DNA of 64,000 nucleotides from Prevotella sp. (GCA_017548605.1 JAFYZT010000023.1:124001-188000), one strand, 5' to 3'; positions 50,519 to 60,591 are shown, counted from the first letter of the stretch. Translations and numbers: made by a program. Notes: generated by a model not told the origin, from the sequence alone.

Positions 50519-51038
50519 GATTCATAATTTTTCTGAGACGGTCACGAACACGATGCAGACGTACCAACACGTTCGACTGAGATATACCCATCGTCTTCGC
50601 TATCTCTTCGGTTTTCATCTTACGGTAATAATGCATTGTAATCAATTGTCTGTCATCGGACGACAATTGCTCAAGAGCCTGTTCCATGCGTTGCAGTTTC
50701 GACTCATGTTCATCGGAATACGTTTCGTCGGGCACATTCTCCAACCGTTTTTCTTCCGTTGACAAACGATTAATCCGATGTTCCTTTTCCATCAAGTTAA
50801 GTGCTGTATGCATGGTAATGGTTAAGAGCCACGGGCCAAGGGTATCTCCCCGCCAAGAGTCGAGGTTGGCATACGCCTTGGCGAAAGCCATCTGTACGGT
50901 CTCGGCAGCACGGTCATGGTTGCGTGTGATGGTAAGTGCCTTCGAGAGCATCATGCCCGAATAGCGCTGAACAACTGGAGTGAACAAGCGTGTGCTACCT
51001 CCATTCAATATTTTCTGAACAATCTGTTTGTCTTCCAT
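50505..51038 (-). CDS. ECF RNA polymerase sigma factor
   Basis: A 177-residue sigma-70 family factor of the ECF type. Region 2 is in about residues 20-95 (ETVQMAFAKAYANLDSWRGD), and region 4 is near the end (SSDDRQLITMHYYRKMKTEE followed by IAKTMGISQSNVLVRLHR). The start at 51038 is preferred over an in-frame extension of 11 residues. It heads the small membrane-protein genes on the same strand, which may regulate it. Confidence 0.92.
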   Translation of the reverse strand: MEDKQIVQKILNGGSTRLFTPVVQRYSGMMLSKALTITRNHDRAAETVQMAFAKAYANLDSWRGDTLGPWLLTITMHTALNLMEKEHRINRLSTEEKRLENVPDETYSDEHESKLQRMEQALEQLSSDDRQLITMHYYRKMKTEEIAKTMGISQSNVLVRLHRVRDRLRKIMNHGEE

Positions 51039-51110
51039 TTCACATGGGTGTCTATCATCAAGAGCAGACAAACACGAAATTATTACAAATGACGAATGAA
51101 AATTTTACTT

Positions 51111-52409
51111 TCATTTCTTTCCCGCCAAGTGATCGACCTTTGCAAGGAATGTTACACACCAAGTGACAAGCGAACAGGCCACCACCAACCAGAAGAAACG
51201 GTAGTAACCCAGCCATTCCATCAGATAGCCCGAAAGTGCCGTGAACAACAATGTGGCGAATGCCATCACCGACGAACATACCGCCAACCGTTCCGGTCGC
51301 AGTTCCCCACCGTCGTCACGAGAAAAAGCAATCAGGCTCACCATATAAGCCGTGCTGCCAAAGCCCAGACCCATGAACTTCACACCCATACTGAGCGATA
51401 TCAACCAGATATTGGTAGGCATATACGCCGCCAGGAACAAATAAGTCACATTGGTGATGGTGAAAGCCAGTGCCATGGGCCATAACCAACGACCCACCCC
51501 ATGCCTATGCACTGCCATACCGCCGAGGACACCTCCTATGGAGAGGGCAAACACACCGATGGTACCTTGGACAAAGCCGAACTCTTGCGGCGACAACGCC
51601 AAGCCCCCCGTATGCCCTGCATCGACCAAGAATAACATGCCCACCTTCTCGACCAATAGTTCAGGCAACAGGAAAAGAGCCAGGAAGAAAAGAACAGATA
51701 CGATACCTTTCTGAGCAAAAAAATCCTTGACTGGTTCCATCCACCGAGACTTGAATAAGAAGGGAGTGCCCTCCTCGATGGGAGCCGGTTTGGGCAATAG
51801 CAACAGGTTTCCTACTGCCAACAGCAGAAAGAAGAGTGACATAGCATAGAAGAGGAATCGCCATGCTCCTGCCACATCGCGCGTGAGCGTCTCCATATTT
51901 CCCACAACCATCAGCAGCACTCCTTGTCCGAAGAGCAGTGCCACCCGATAGAACACGCTGGTGATGCCTCCGAAAGAGCGACGTATGGTCAAAGGAGCGT
52001 TCATGCGGAAATATTTGTCAACCGCCGCATCATGTATCACACCCACCACAGAATGGACCATGAGCCACAACATCACCCCCACATGCGTCCCTTTGAACGA
52101 CACACACAGGGCCACTGCAAACAGAGCTACAGCCATACACAGTTCGCAGAGAACAATCCACCGTCGTAGCGACATCAGACGGAGTACCAACACCGATGCC
52201 AGCGGTCGGAAGAGCCATGGCAGGTAGAGTAAAGCCACATGCATACACACCTGCGCATTGTCCATACCCAATCGTTTGAAAGCCAGGACAGATATGACGG
52301 CGAATGTCACCGTGCTCACCCCCTTGGCCAGAAACGCCGTAGGAATCCATGCCCAGGGATGACCCTTGAGCCATCCTTCCAAACGCTGCATCAGATGTGA
52401 ATAATTCAT
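51111..52409 (-). CDS. AmpG-like MFS transporter 1
   Basis: A 432-residue permease with about 12 predicted helices. The start HPWAWIPTAFLAKGVSTVTF and the loop DAAVDKYFR resemble AmpG-type muropeptide permeases and the second transporter (residue pattern SPWAWIPT...). The cluster with a SpoIID-domain protein suggests recycling of cell wall fragments. Specific substrate is not determined. Confidence 0.8.
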   Translation of the reverse strand: MNYSHLMQRLEGWLKGHPWAWIPTAFLAKGVSTVTFAVISVLAFKRLGMDNAQVCMHVALLYLPWLFRPLASVLVLRLMSLRRWIVLCELCMAVALFAVALCVSFKGTHVGVMLWLMVHSVVGVIHDAAVDKYFRMNAPLTIRRSFGGITSVFYRVALLFGQGVLLMVVGNMETLTRDVAGAWRFLFYAMSLFFLLLAVGNLLLLPKPAPIEEGTPFLFKSRWMEPVKDFFAQKGIVSVLFFLALFLLPELLVEKVGMLFLVDAGHTGGLALSPQEFGFVQGTIGVFALSIGGVLGGMAVHRHGVGRWLWPMALAFTITNVTYLFLAAYMPTNIWLISLSMGVKFMGLGFGSTAYMVSLIAFSRDDGGELRPERLAVCSSVMAFATLLFTALSGYLMEWLGYYRFFWLVVACSLVTWCVTFLAKVDHLAGKK

Positions 52410-52533
52410 TATCTTTATAGTTTAATCGGGAGTTAAAGGGGGAGTTAAAATGGAAGTTAATTCGCTTCGCTCATGGAAGTTAAAATGGGCATTACTCCGC
52501 CTCTTCCTCTTTTTTCTTTTTTTCTTTTCACCC

Positions 52534-52560
52534 CCTCCCTTTGGGAGGGTCGGGGTGGGT
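52534..52560 (-). repeat. REP-like palindrome, minus strand
   Basis: Reverse complement of the ACCCACCCCGACCCTCCCAA plus AGGGAGG unit. It lies 30 bases after the stop codon of the minus-strand transporter at 52590 and is oriented with that gene. Confidence 0.75.
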
Positions 52561-52589
52561 ATTTTTCTTTCTTCCTTTTTTACCTCTAA

Positions 52590-53867
52590 TTATTTACTCT
52601 TTTTCCCAAACTCAGGGTCGATTTTGATGAATGCAGTGACCACAAAAGTAATGATACAGAGGAACATCACAATGACGAAAAAGTCGCGGTAGCCTACCTG
52701 ATCTTTGAGCCATCCCGACACCATACCCGGCAACATCAGTCCCAGATAAGTCAGTCCCGTACAGATAGCATAATGCGATGTCTTGAATTCACCCTGGCTA
52801 TAATACAGCATATACAAGGTGAGTGCCGTGAATCCCAGGCCATAGCCGAACTGTTCTATGAACAGACAGGTGCTGATGAGCCAGAGGTTGGAAGGCATCG
52901 CATAACTCATATAGACATATACGATGTCGGGCAGTGTAATGGCACATACGAACGGCCAAAGCCACCGTTTCAGACCATCACGACTGGCTAACATTCCCCC
53001 CACGATACCTCCGAGGAGCAGTCCCACAAGTCCCACCGTTCCATAAGCCAGTCCGAAAGCCTCTGGCGATAGTCCCAATCCTCCCTCCTCATGCGGTCGG
53101 AGCAGGAAAGTGCTGGCCATCTTGGTAAGCATGGCCTCCGGGAAGCGGTAGAGAAGCAGGAAGAGCAGCACGAAGATAATCTGTTTGACAGGCACTTTCG
53201 TAAAGAACGAGCATAGCATCTCCTTCAGTCCGTGCGCCACTTCTCGTGCCGTGAGGTGTTCGTTATTGCGGTCCACGGGTCGCGGCATGATGAAGCGATG
53301 GTATAGCCAGATAGCGATGAACAATCCTGCCAGTCCGAAGAAGATAAGGCTCCAAGTGTAGGCATTCCTATCAGGGAACGCCTTCTGCAGTAGTCCCGCT
53401 GCAGGCACGAGCAGTCCCTGTCCGAAGATGACCGCTATGCGGTAGCATGTGTTACGTATACCTACGAACCACGACTGGTTATGGCTGTCTAGTTCAAGCA
53501 TATAGAATCCGTCGGCAGCGATGTCGTGCGTGGCACTGGAGAATGCCATGAGGAAAAAGAAGAACATCGTGCCTTGGAACCAGAAATCAGTGTTCAGTGT
53601 GAAAGCCACACCGGCAAACGACGAACCCAACAACAGCTGCATGGCAATGACCCACCACCTTTTCGTCTTAAACAAATCGACGAAAGGACTCCACAGCGGT
53701 TTGATGACCCATGGCAGTCCCAGCCACCCTGTATAGAGAGCTATCTCGGTGTCAGTCATGCCCAGTTGCATGTACATGACCACCGCCACGGTCATCACCA
53801 CCACGTTAGGCAGACCTTCAGCGAAATAGAGTGTGGGAATCCATGCCCACGGTGATTTCTTTTTCAT
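52590..53867 (-). CDS. AmpG-like MFS transporter 2
   Basis: A 425-residue permease, MKKKSPWAWIPTLYFAEGLP at the start and about 12 helices. It has the family segment LPWVIKPLWSPFVDLF and a GTVGLVGLLLGGIVGG loop. Its start overlaps the stop codon of the SpoIID fusion gene by four bases, so both are translated together. Probable substrate: anhydromuropeptides or similar wall fragments, by analogy to AmpG. Confidence 0.88.
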   Translation of the reverse strand: MKKKSPWAWIPTLYFAEGLPNVVVMTVAVVMYMQLGMTDTEIALYTGWLGLPWVIKPLWSPFVDLFKTKRWWVIAMQLLLGSSFAGVAFTLNTDFWFQGTMFFFFLMAFSSATHDIAADGFYMLELDSHNQSWFVGIRNTCYRIAVIFGQGLLVPAAGLLQKAFPDRNAYTWSLIFFGLAGLFIAIWLYHRFIMPRPVDRNNEHLTAREVAHGLKEMLCSFFTKVPVKQIIFVLLFLLLYRFPEAMLTKMASTFLLRPHEEGGLGLSPEAFGLAYGTVGLVGLLLGGIVGGMLASRDGLKRWLWPFVCAITLPDIVYVYMSYAMPSNLWLISTCLFIEQFGYGLGFTALTLYMLYYSQGEFKTSHYAICTGLTYLGLMLPGMVSGWLKDQVGYRDFFVIVMFLCIITFVVTAFIKIDPEFGKKSK

Positions 53868-56800
53868 TTATAGATTTTCTTTATTTCTGCGTTTTGGTAA
53901 TAGTGGAGAAGGATTTTGTCATAGGGTATGCCCTGCTCGCCCATCACAGCGGCACCTATCTGGCACAGGCCAACGCCATGGCCCCACCCTGCCCCTACGA
54001 GTCGGAAACGTGCAGGTATGCCGTCGGTGACATCGAGTCGGTCAACCACGAAAGCCGAACTATATAGATGGGTGGTGCTGAGCGTGCGGCGTATCTCCAG
54101 TTCCTTGCCGATTGTGAAAGTACGTTTAGTACCCACGATTTTCAGCCTGCAGATACGTCCGCTGCGTCCACGTTCCAGAGGAACGAGGTCCACAATCTGT
54201 CCAAAGTCCATCTTTTGCTTCTCACTAATCAACGCCGCCAAGTCATCTTGTGAATACTCCACTTTCCAACGGAAGAAATCCGTCGTTTCCTGATCGTAGT
54301 CCTTGAGCACCTGTCGGAGGATACGCTGGTCGGCAGTGTTGCATGCTGCCTCCGGCATCTCCCTAATCCACTGTTCCGCTACCTGTTCCTGAGTGAGGTC
54401 GGGAATCATACCCTCTTCCACCACATCCCTCACCGACGTGAGGTAAGCCTTCGGCGTATTCTCCCAGCAATACTGAAACTCCTCGGTCACGCCTCCACAA
54501 CACTTGCTGAAGCGAGCGTCGCAAATATCTGCACCGTCCAGAAGCACTTGTCCCCGTGTCGCCCTGACTGCCGACACCGCCCTTGGCAATGCCTGTTGAG
54601 TGATACCTTGATAGCGCTGACAATGGTCGTCGGCACAGACATCGAAGATGGTATGGTCCTCGCGGTCATACCACCGTATGATTTCATCCTCTTTTTTCAC
54701 GAACGAGAAGAAGCTGTCCGTCCCAGCACCCAGTCGTTTGCGTTTCTCCATCTGTGCCAACAGCCAGCTACGCGAGATAACAGCATGTGCCTTAAGCAAC
54801 TCTTCCGAGGCTTCGGCGCTCATCTCGCTGGAGATGACGCTTGCGAGGTACTGCTCTACCGGCAGTTCGTTGATGGCACAGATGGTGTCGGCATCGACCA
54901 CCAGTCGTAAGATGCCTGGGAAAGTCTGCCGTTGCGTACGTTGCCAATGGAAATCGATGCCTATGAGCACATTGTCGATAGAGAACGATGCGTCGTTCTG
55001 TTTAGGGACAAAAGACAATTCGCGGTAGGTGTTACCCCTCCATACGATGCCACCTTCCACCAGTTCCACAGACTGCTCTCCTTCTATTATCTCCCCTTTT
55101 GCCAGATATGGCTTATTGAGCGTAAATTTGATTCTTTGTGCGTTGACTACACCCACGCTCACCGTCGGTTCCCGTTTAAATTCCATCTGCAATGAAGTGT
55201 TGTCATTGTTTTCTGCAGCCAGCCATTCAATGATTTGTTTCATCTCATCGGATGACACCGACACCTCGTCGTAGATTCGCAGCACCCCATCGGTATCGAG
55301 CCGGAGAAAATCCTCCTCGCGTGGAGTGATAATCAGTCCCGCCATATCGAGTGCTCCCGGACTGACCATCCGTTGTTCATCGCCCTCAGCAAAATAGCAG
55401 TCTGGCCGGTGCTTTTTCCTTGGAAAGACCACGAAGAGGAAGTTGTCATCTTCGTGCCATGCCACGATATTCATCATAGGTTCAAGATGCTGTCGCGTAC
55501 ACTCTTCGCTGCGTTCAAGTGCATGATAAGTACGTCGGAACAATTGCTCCGCCGTCTCGCGTCTTCTTGCCTTGATGAGCAGTGCCGGAGCCGGATAATC
55601 CTCGATGAAGAACAGGCCCTCATCGTCGTTGACGGCATAAAGAGGCCTCAGCGTTCTTACCAGGCGTTGCCAAGCGTTTTGCAGTGGCAGAAGCCCACTG
55701 GTACCACCTTGGAAATGTAAGTGGTCAGGAGCCGACGCCCCCGCCTCCGGTCCATTGTAAAAAAGCATCAGTTCAGGGTAGAGCGTAAGCAGTTTGAACA
55801 TCTCGCCGAAGGAGTCAGCAATACGTTGCGGCAGGTGTTCACGTGCCAGTATGGTGAAATGCGCCGGCAGTATGGGGAAGGGATTAACCAAAAGGTCGAA
55901 TTTCTCATCCACAGGTTTAGTGACCTGTGCTTCCGGCCTGTTTTTGGCGCAAAGGAAACAGGGTCGTTGTTGTATGCTTTTCTTGTCTATTTTAGCTCCT
56001 GTCGATACGATGCGGGCCGGGTTCCACTGTACCCTGAGATCGATGGTTCCTGGAATCTCCCGTGTTTCTACGGTTTGCAGCTCACGGAAATGCTGCCTTG
56101 CCTCATCCCACCGTTCCAATTGTCGATTGAGGAAACGATGCAGCGACGTGTCGTCTTTTCCCTTGTCTCCCTCGCGGTTCAGTCGTTGCCGTGCCTTAAG
56201 TTCCATGGTACGCAGCCTGTCTTTGTACAGGTTGTTGGCATTTACTTTTTCCACGCTCAATGCCGCATCGCTGTTGCCTCCCCACCGTCGGCAGAGATAC
56301 AGCTCCTGGTAGATACGTCCGATGCGGTACTGCCGTGAGAAGGCCAGTCCGAGCGCATAGTCCTCCCCATAACTCGTATTGGGGAATTGTATCTGTCGCA
56401 CCAATGGTGTGAAGAATGCCCTTGGCGCCCCCAGTCCGTTGATGCGCAAAGCATTGTTACAGCCATTGTCGTCGGTCCACTCACGATGGTCAATGAGACC
56501 TGGCGGCAGGGTGTTGAGCGAGAAGTCGCACATACGATAGGAACCGATAACCATAGCCGCATTTTGCTTTCGGAAAGCATCGACGATTGTCTGCAGCGTG
56601 GCTGTCGAGCTATATAGGTCATCGCTGTCGAGCTGTACGGCAAACCGCCCACAGCGGTCATCGTTTACAGCCACATTCCAGCAGCCACCAATACCTAAGT
56701 CCGTTCGTTCAGGTACAATATGCACCAACCGTTCATTGTCGTATTCACGTAGTATTTCCGTGGTACCGTCAGTGGAATGATTGTCAACAACAATAACATT

Positions 56801-57640
56801 GAACTTGAAATGTGTTTTTTGCGCCAAGGCCGAATCTACTGCGTCGCGTATGGTTTTTGCCCGGTTGAACACAGGAATGACCACAGATGCCTCCATGTCG
56901 AACTGTTCCTCGGAGAAGTTGATGGTCTTGTAACGTGACGTATCGACCAGTGCCCCCACTTCAGCGAGATGGGCCGTGACCACCTTTTCCATCTCCACTT
57001 GCACCTCACGGTTGCGTGGATTGACATAATCAAACTGTTTTTCACCACTGGCCCGCAGGTCATATTCATGTTCGGTATAGAGGAATTCATTGAGGTGGAA
57101 AAGCATTCCCTGTCTGCAGAGAAAGAGGCGCAGGGCATACCATCCCGCATATTGATAGGCAGGCTGTGACGATTGTTGTGCAAAAGAACGCAATAGGTCC
57201 GATGGTAATAAGACCAATGCCCCGAAGTCGAAATCGTCACGCAAGCTCCCCTCCTGATAGTCGATGACAGGATGTCGTACCGTCTGTCCGTTCTCTATAG
57301 ACAGGTGGTCGGCATAGACCATAGAAGAACCGGTATCAACCGCTGCCCTGAGCATGCGCGGAAGGGCATATAGTCCGAGTTGGAACGGTACACGTTTGAT
57401 GCAGAAAAGGACAAACGGCGAGACCGCTTTTCCGGCCATTTTCACCATCGTATTCGTGGAAGTGATACTATCGACGGGCATAAACGTACACCCCGCTATC
57501 GGAGAAACATCGTCGAGTATGCTTTCAGGTACCAACATATAAATATGTTGCACCGACTTGTCGGCGCTCAGCTCGCTTACGATGCGCGACGAAGTGTCGG
57601 CATCTACAAACGGCAGGAAACAATCCATTTTTTCAACCAT
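53864..57640 (-). CDS. GT2-DUF4922-SpoIID fusion protein
   Basis: A 1258-residue three-domain protein. A N-terminal part up to about 240 has no clear family. A GT2 glycosyltransferase domain spans about 250-480 (ASVVIPVFNRAKTIRDAVDS, VQLDSDDLYSS). A DUF4922, HIT-like domain spans about 530-800 (QRPCFLCAKNRPEA, DHLHFQGG, H-x-H-x-Q). A SpoIID/LytB domain occupies about 880-1255 (ELPVEQYLASVISSEMSAEA). It is inferred to act on wall or surface glycans, matching the AmpG-like transporters on the same strand. The -7 box TACATTTG (complement of 57645-57652) is 5 bases before the ATG. Confidence 0.85.
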   Translation of the reverse strand: MVEKMDCFLPFVDADTSSRIVSELSADKSVQHIYMLVPESILDDVSPIAGCTFMPVDSITSTNTMVKMAGKAVSPFVLFCIKRVPFQLGLYALPRMLRAAVDTGSSMVYADHLSIENGQTVRHPVIDYQEGSLRDDFDFGALVLLPSDLLRSFAQQSSQPAYQYAGWYALRLFLCRQGMLFHLNEFLYTEHEYDLRASGEKQFDYVNPRNREVQVEMEKVVTAHLAEVGALVDTSRYKTINFSEEQFDMEASVVIPVFNRAKTIRDAVDSALAQKTHFKFNVIVVDNHSTDGTTEILREYDNERLVHIVPERTDLGIGGCWNVAVNDDRCGRFAVQLDSDDLYSSTATLQTIVDAFRKQNAAMVIGSYRMCDFSLNTLPPGLIDHREWTDDNGCNNALRINGLGAPRAFFTPLVRQIQFPNTSYGEDYALGLAFSRQYRIGRIYQELYLCRRWGGNSDAALSVEKVNANNLYKDRLRTMELKARQRLNREGDKGKDDTSLHRFLNRQLERWDEARQHFRELQTVETREIPGTIDLRVQWNPARIVSTGAKIDKKSIQQRPCFLCAKNRPEAQVTKPVDEKFDLLVNPFPILPAHFTILAREHLPQRIADSFGEMFKLLTLYPELMLFYNGPEAGASAPDHLHFQGGTSGLLPLQNAWQRLVRTLRPLYAVNDDEGLFFIEDYPAPALLIKARRRETAEQLFRRTYHALERSEECTRQHLEPMMNIVAWHEDDNFLFVVFPRKKHRPDCYFAEGDEQRMVSPGALDMAGLIITPREEDFLRLDTDGVLRIYDEVSVSSDEMKQIIEWLAAENNDNTSLQMEFKREPTVSVGVVNAQRIKFTLNKPYLAKGEIIEGEQSVELVEGGIVWRGNTYRELSFVPKQNDASFSIDNVLIGIDFHWQRTQRQTFPGILRLVVDADTICAINELPVEQYLASVISSEMSAEASEELLKAHAVISRSWLLAQMEKRKRLGAGTDSFFSFVKKEDEIIRWYDREDHTIFDVCADDHCQRYQGITQQALPRAVSAVRATRGQVLLDGADICDARFSKCCGGVTEEFQYCWENTPKAYLTSVRDVVEEGMIPDLTQEQVAEQWIREMPEAACNTADQRILRQVLKDYDQETTDFFRWKVEYSQDDLAALISEKQKMDFGQIVDLVPLERGRSGRICRLKIVGTKRTFTIGKELEIRRTLSTTHLYSSAFVVDRLDVTDGIPARFRLVGAGWGHGVGLCQIGAAVMGEQGIPYDKILLHYYQNAEIKKIYK

Positions 57641-57752
57641 ACTGCAAATGTAGGTATTTTTTTTGAAACAATCGCCCTACAGTAGAAAAAAGGAAGTATA
57701 TTCGCCCTTTCCACCTTTTTTTGTTATTTTTGCAAGCAAAAACAATACTTTG

Positions 57753-59003
57753 ATGAACAAAGACATCAAAATAGCCGTTGCCGGTACCGGTTACGTGGGC
57801 ATGTCGATAGCCACGCTGCTGTCGCAGCACCATGATGTGACCGCCGTGGACATCGTAGCCGAGAAGGTGGAGAAGATCAACCGCAGGGAGTCGCCCATCG
57901 TTGACAAGGAGATAGAGGAATACCTCGCCACCAAGCCGTTGCGCCTGACAGCCACGCTCGACGGTGCACAAGCCTACAGTGATGCCCACTTCGTGGTCAT
58001 CGCCGCGCCGACGAACTACGACAGTAAGCGCAATTTTTTCGACACCACAGCTGTAGAAGCGGTGATAGCCCAAGTGATGCGTCACAACCCCGATGCCATC
58101 ATGGTTATCAAATCGACCATTCCCGTGGGCTATACGGAAAGCATCCGCCGCAAGACCGGTTCGAAGAATATCCTCTTCTCACCCGAGTTCCTGCGTGAAA
58201 GCCGTGCCCTGTACGACAACCTCTACCCCAGCCGTATCATCGTGGGCACCGACCTGACCGATGAACGATTGACCGGTGAGGCCCGTCTCTTCGCTTCGTT
58301 GTTGCAGGAAGGAGCTATCAAGGAAGATATCGATACCCTCATCATGGGTTTCACTGAGGCTGAGGCCGTGAAACTGTTCGCCAACACCTACCTCGCCCTG
58401 CGAGTGAGTTTCTTCAACGAGTTGGACACCTATGCTGAGATGAAAGGGCTGGACACCCAGAGTATCATCCACGGTGTGTGCCTTGACCCTCGTATCGGCA
58501 GCCACTACAACAACCCCTCCTTCGGCTATGGCGGTTACTGCCTGCCCAAGGACACCAAACAACTGTTGGCCAACTATGCCGACGTACCCGAGAACCTGAT
58601 AGAGGCTATCGTGGAGAGTAACCGCACGCGTAAGGACTTCATTGCCGACCGTGTGCTGTCGCTGGCCGGATATTACAACTATTACAACAAGGGTGACTTC
58701 AGTCCCAACGAGGAGCGTCGGTGCGTGATTGGCGTGTACCGACTGACGATGAAGACCAACAGCGACAATTTCCGCCAGAGCAGTATTCAGGGCGTGATGA
58801 AACGCATTAAGGCCAAGGGAGCCGAGGTCATCGTCTATGAACCGTCGCTCATCGACGGTAGCACCTTCTTCGGCAGCCGCGTAGTGAACGACCTGTCGGT
58901 GTTCAAGCAACAGTGTCAGGCTATCATTGCCAACCGTTATGACCCTGTGCTTGACGATGTAAAAGCGAAAGTTTATACCCGCGACCTATTCCACCGCGAC
59001 TAA
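57753..59003 (+). CDS. UDP-glucose/GDP-mannose 6-dehydrogenase family protein
   Basis: A 416-residue nucleotide-sugar dehydrogenase. NAD-binding [14 protein letters not shown] at the start, catalytic Cys in [13 protein letters not shown] near residue 265 and the FSPEFLRES segment are present. It makes a UDP-uronic acid for surface polysaccharide. The short form fits UDP-glucose 6-dehydrogenase of the Ugd type. The ATG at 57753 is preferred, since 30 in-frame residues upstream lie in the promoter (TATTTTTG 57725-57732). It is followed by the nucleotidyltransferase gene after 14 bases. Confidence 0.92.
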   Translation: MNKDIKIAVAGTGYVGMSIATLLSQHHDVTAVDIVAEKVEKINRRESPIVDKEIEEYLATKPLRLTATLDGAQAYSDAHFVVIAAPTNYDSKRNFFDTTAVEAVIAQVMRHNPDAIMVIKSTIPVGYTESIRRKTGSKNILFSPEFLRESRALYDNLYPSRIIVGTDLTDERLTGEARLFASLLQEGAIKEDIDTLIMGFTEAEAVKLFANTYLALRVSFFNELDTYAEMKGLDTQSIIHGVCLDPRIGSHYNNPSFGYGGYCLPKDTKQLLANYADVPENLIEAIVESNRTRKDFIADRVLSLAGYYNYYNKGDFSPNEERRCVIGVYRLTMKTNSDNFRQSSIQGVMKRIKAKGAEVIVYEPSLIDGSTFFGSRVVNDLSVFKQQCQAIIANRYDPVLDDVKAKVYTRDLFHRD

Positions 59004-59017
59004 CACTAAAAACACCA

Positions 59018-60115
59018 ATGACCGACGTTACAAGATACCTGCATTTCCTGAAATGCTGCCTCAACGGCCAGCATGTGAGCGAGGAAGATATTGCCGGCAT
59101 TAATTGGCACGACCTGCTGTCGTTTGCCAAGAAACAAGCCATCGCCGGTGTTTTCTGGCAGGGTATCCAGCAACTGGGTCATCTACGTTCGAACAAGCCG
59201 ACCGACGACGATGTGATGGAATGGATGGCCGCCACCATCCGCATCAGCCGACAGAACAAGAAAGTGAGCGAGAAATGTGTATGGGTGTATAACAACTTCA
59301 ACCATGAAGGGTTCAGGAGTTGCCTGCTCAAAGGCCAGGGAGTGGCCCTGCTCTATCCCGACCCCACATTACGTCATTCCGGCGACATCGATATCTGGGT
59401 GGAAGGTGGTGCAGAGAAAGTCATCCCCTATATCCGTCAGTTCAAGCCCAAAGCCAAGGCCTGCTATCACCATATCGATTTCATGCGAGTAGAGAAGATA
59501 CCCATCGAGGTACACTACCGACCGTCGTGGATGAGTTGTCCCTGGTACAACCGTCGCTTGCAACAATACTTTGCCGAACAAGCAGACGAGCAATTCAAGC
59601 ATGTGGTGTCGCTGCACGGTGAAGCCGGCTCATTGGCCGTTCCCACATGGGAATTTAATATGGTGTTTCTGCTCTCTCATATCTACAACCATCTGTTGCA
59701 CGAAGGTATCGGTTTTCGTCAGGTAATAGATTATTATTACCTGCTTCGTCAAGGAGCAGGGAAGAGTATCGCCGAGCGTCAAGCCATGGGTGACACGCTG
59801 CGCCATCTGGGGATGCGTAAGATTGGTGGTGCGCTGATGTGGGTGCTGGGCGAGTACCTGAGTTTGGATTCTTCGCTGATGGTACTACCCATCGATGCCA
59901 AACGTGGCAAAGTGCTGTTGCATGAGATGGTTAGTGGCGGAAATTTCGGTCGCCACGATGAACGTACACTCAGTGGCAAATACGATAGTGCCGTAGCCAA
60001 CAACACCCAACGCCTATGGCGTGACCTGCGCATGGTGCGCCATTTCCCGTCAGAAAGTTTATGGGAGCCGTTCTTCAGAATTTATCATTTCTTCTGGAGG
60101 AAGAGACATTCATAA
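59018..60115 (+). CDS. Nucleotidyltransferase family protein (NTP_transf_5 type)
   Basis: A 365-residue protein with the nucleotidyltransferase signature RHSGDIDIWVEGG at about 120-135, followed by VHYRPSW. Such proteins occur in surface polysaccharide regions, but the activity is not known. It is co-oriented with the dehydrogenase, 14 bases away. Confidence 0.82.
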   Translation: MTDVTRYLHFLKCCLNGQHVSEEDIAGINWHDLLSFAKKQAIAGVFWQGIQQLGHLRSNKPTDDDVMEWMAATIRISRQNKKVSEKCVWVYNNFNHEGFRSCLLKGQGVALLYPDPTLRHSGDIDIWVEGGAEKVIPYIRQFKPKAKACYHHIDFMRVEKIPIEVHYRPSWMSCPWYNRRLQQYFAEQADEQFKHVVSLHGEAGSLAVPTWEFNMVFLLSHIYNHLLHEGIGFRQVIDYYYLLRQGAGKSIAERQAMGDTLRHLGMRKIGGALMWVLGEYLSLDSSLMVLPIDAKRGKVLLHEMVSGGNFGRHDERTLSGKYDSAVANNTQRLWRDLRMVRHFPSESLWEPFFRIYHFFWRKRHS

Positions 60116-60118
60116 AAG

Positions 60119-60176
60119 GGGGCAAGGAGCAAGGGGCAAGGGGTAGGCGATTTTCTTGCCCCATGCTCCTTGCCCC
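60119..60176. repeat. Inverted GGGGCAAGGAGCA repeat
   Basis: The 22-base arms 60119-60140 and 60155-60176 differ at one position. The motif is the one that fills 6603-6665. It sits between the nucleotidyltransferase gene and the terminator of the ferredoxin gene. Confidence 0.6.
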
Positions 60177-60193
60177 ATTCCCCCAAAAACAAA

Positions 60194-60211
60194 GGCATCC
60201 TTACGGATGCC
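60194..60211 (-). terminator. Terminator of the ferredoxin gene
   Basis: Perfect 7-bp stem GGCATCC/GGATGCC with a TTAC loop, then TTTGTTTTT on the minus strand. Confidence 0.85.
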
Positions 60212-60241
60212 CTGTTGAGATTTTTAATTACCAATTCTTTT

Positions 60242-60409
60242 TTAGGGAAGGCTGATAGCCTCGGAAGGACAAACATCAGCACAGGTGCCACACTCGGTGC
60301 AAGCATCGGGGTCGATGGAATACTTGTCGCCCTCGGAGATAGCTCCAGCGGGGCACTCGTCAATACATGTACCGCAAGCGATACAGTCATCACCAATTAC
60401 GTAAGCCAT
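60242..60409 (-). CDS. 2[4Fe-4S] ferredoxin
   Basis: A 55-residue electron carrier of the clostridial type, MAYVIGDDCIACGTCIDECP at the start. The cluster ligands are C9, C12, C15, C19 and C37, C40, C43, C47 (CxxCxxCxxxCP twice). It serves low-potential electron transfer, for example with pyruvate:ferredoxin oxidoreductase. The promoter TATCTTTG (complement of 60487-60494) lies about 78 bases upstream. It has its own terminator. Confidence 0.96.
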   Translation of the reverse strand: MAYVIGDDCIACGTCIDECPAGAISEGDKYSIDPDACTECGTCADVCPSEAISLP

Positions 60410-60591
60410 AATAAATGAATTATTAGTTAAAAATATTAGTTTATTCTACTTTGAGGCACACATGCGTGATACCTACTTTTGTGCGGTGCAAAGATACATG
60501 TTTTATTTGATATACCTACAAATAGCGAGTATTTTTTTTATAATTTATACATTTTCAAAATAAAACGTTGAAATAATCGTTATAGAACTAC

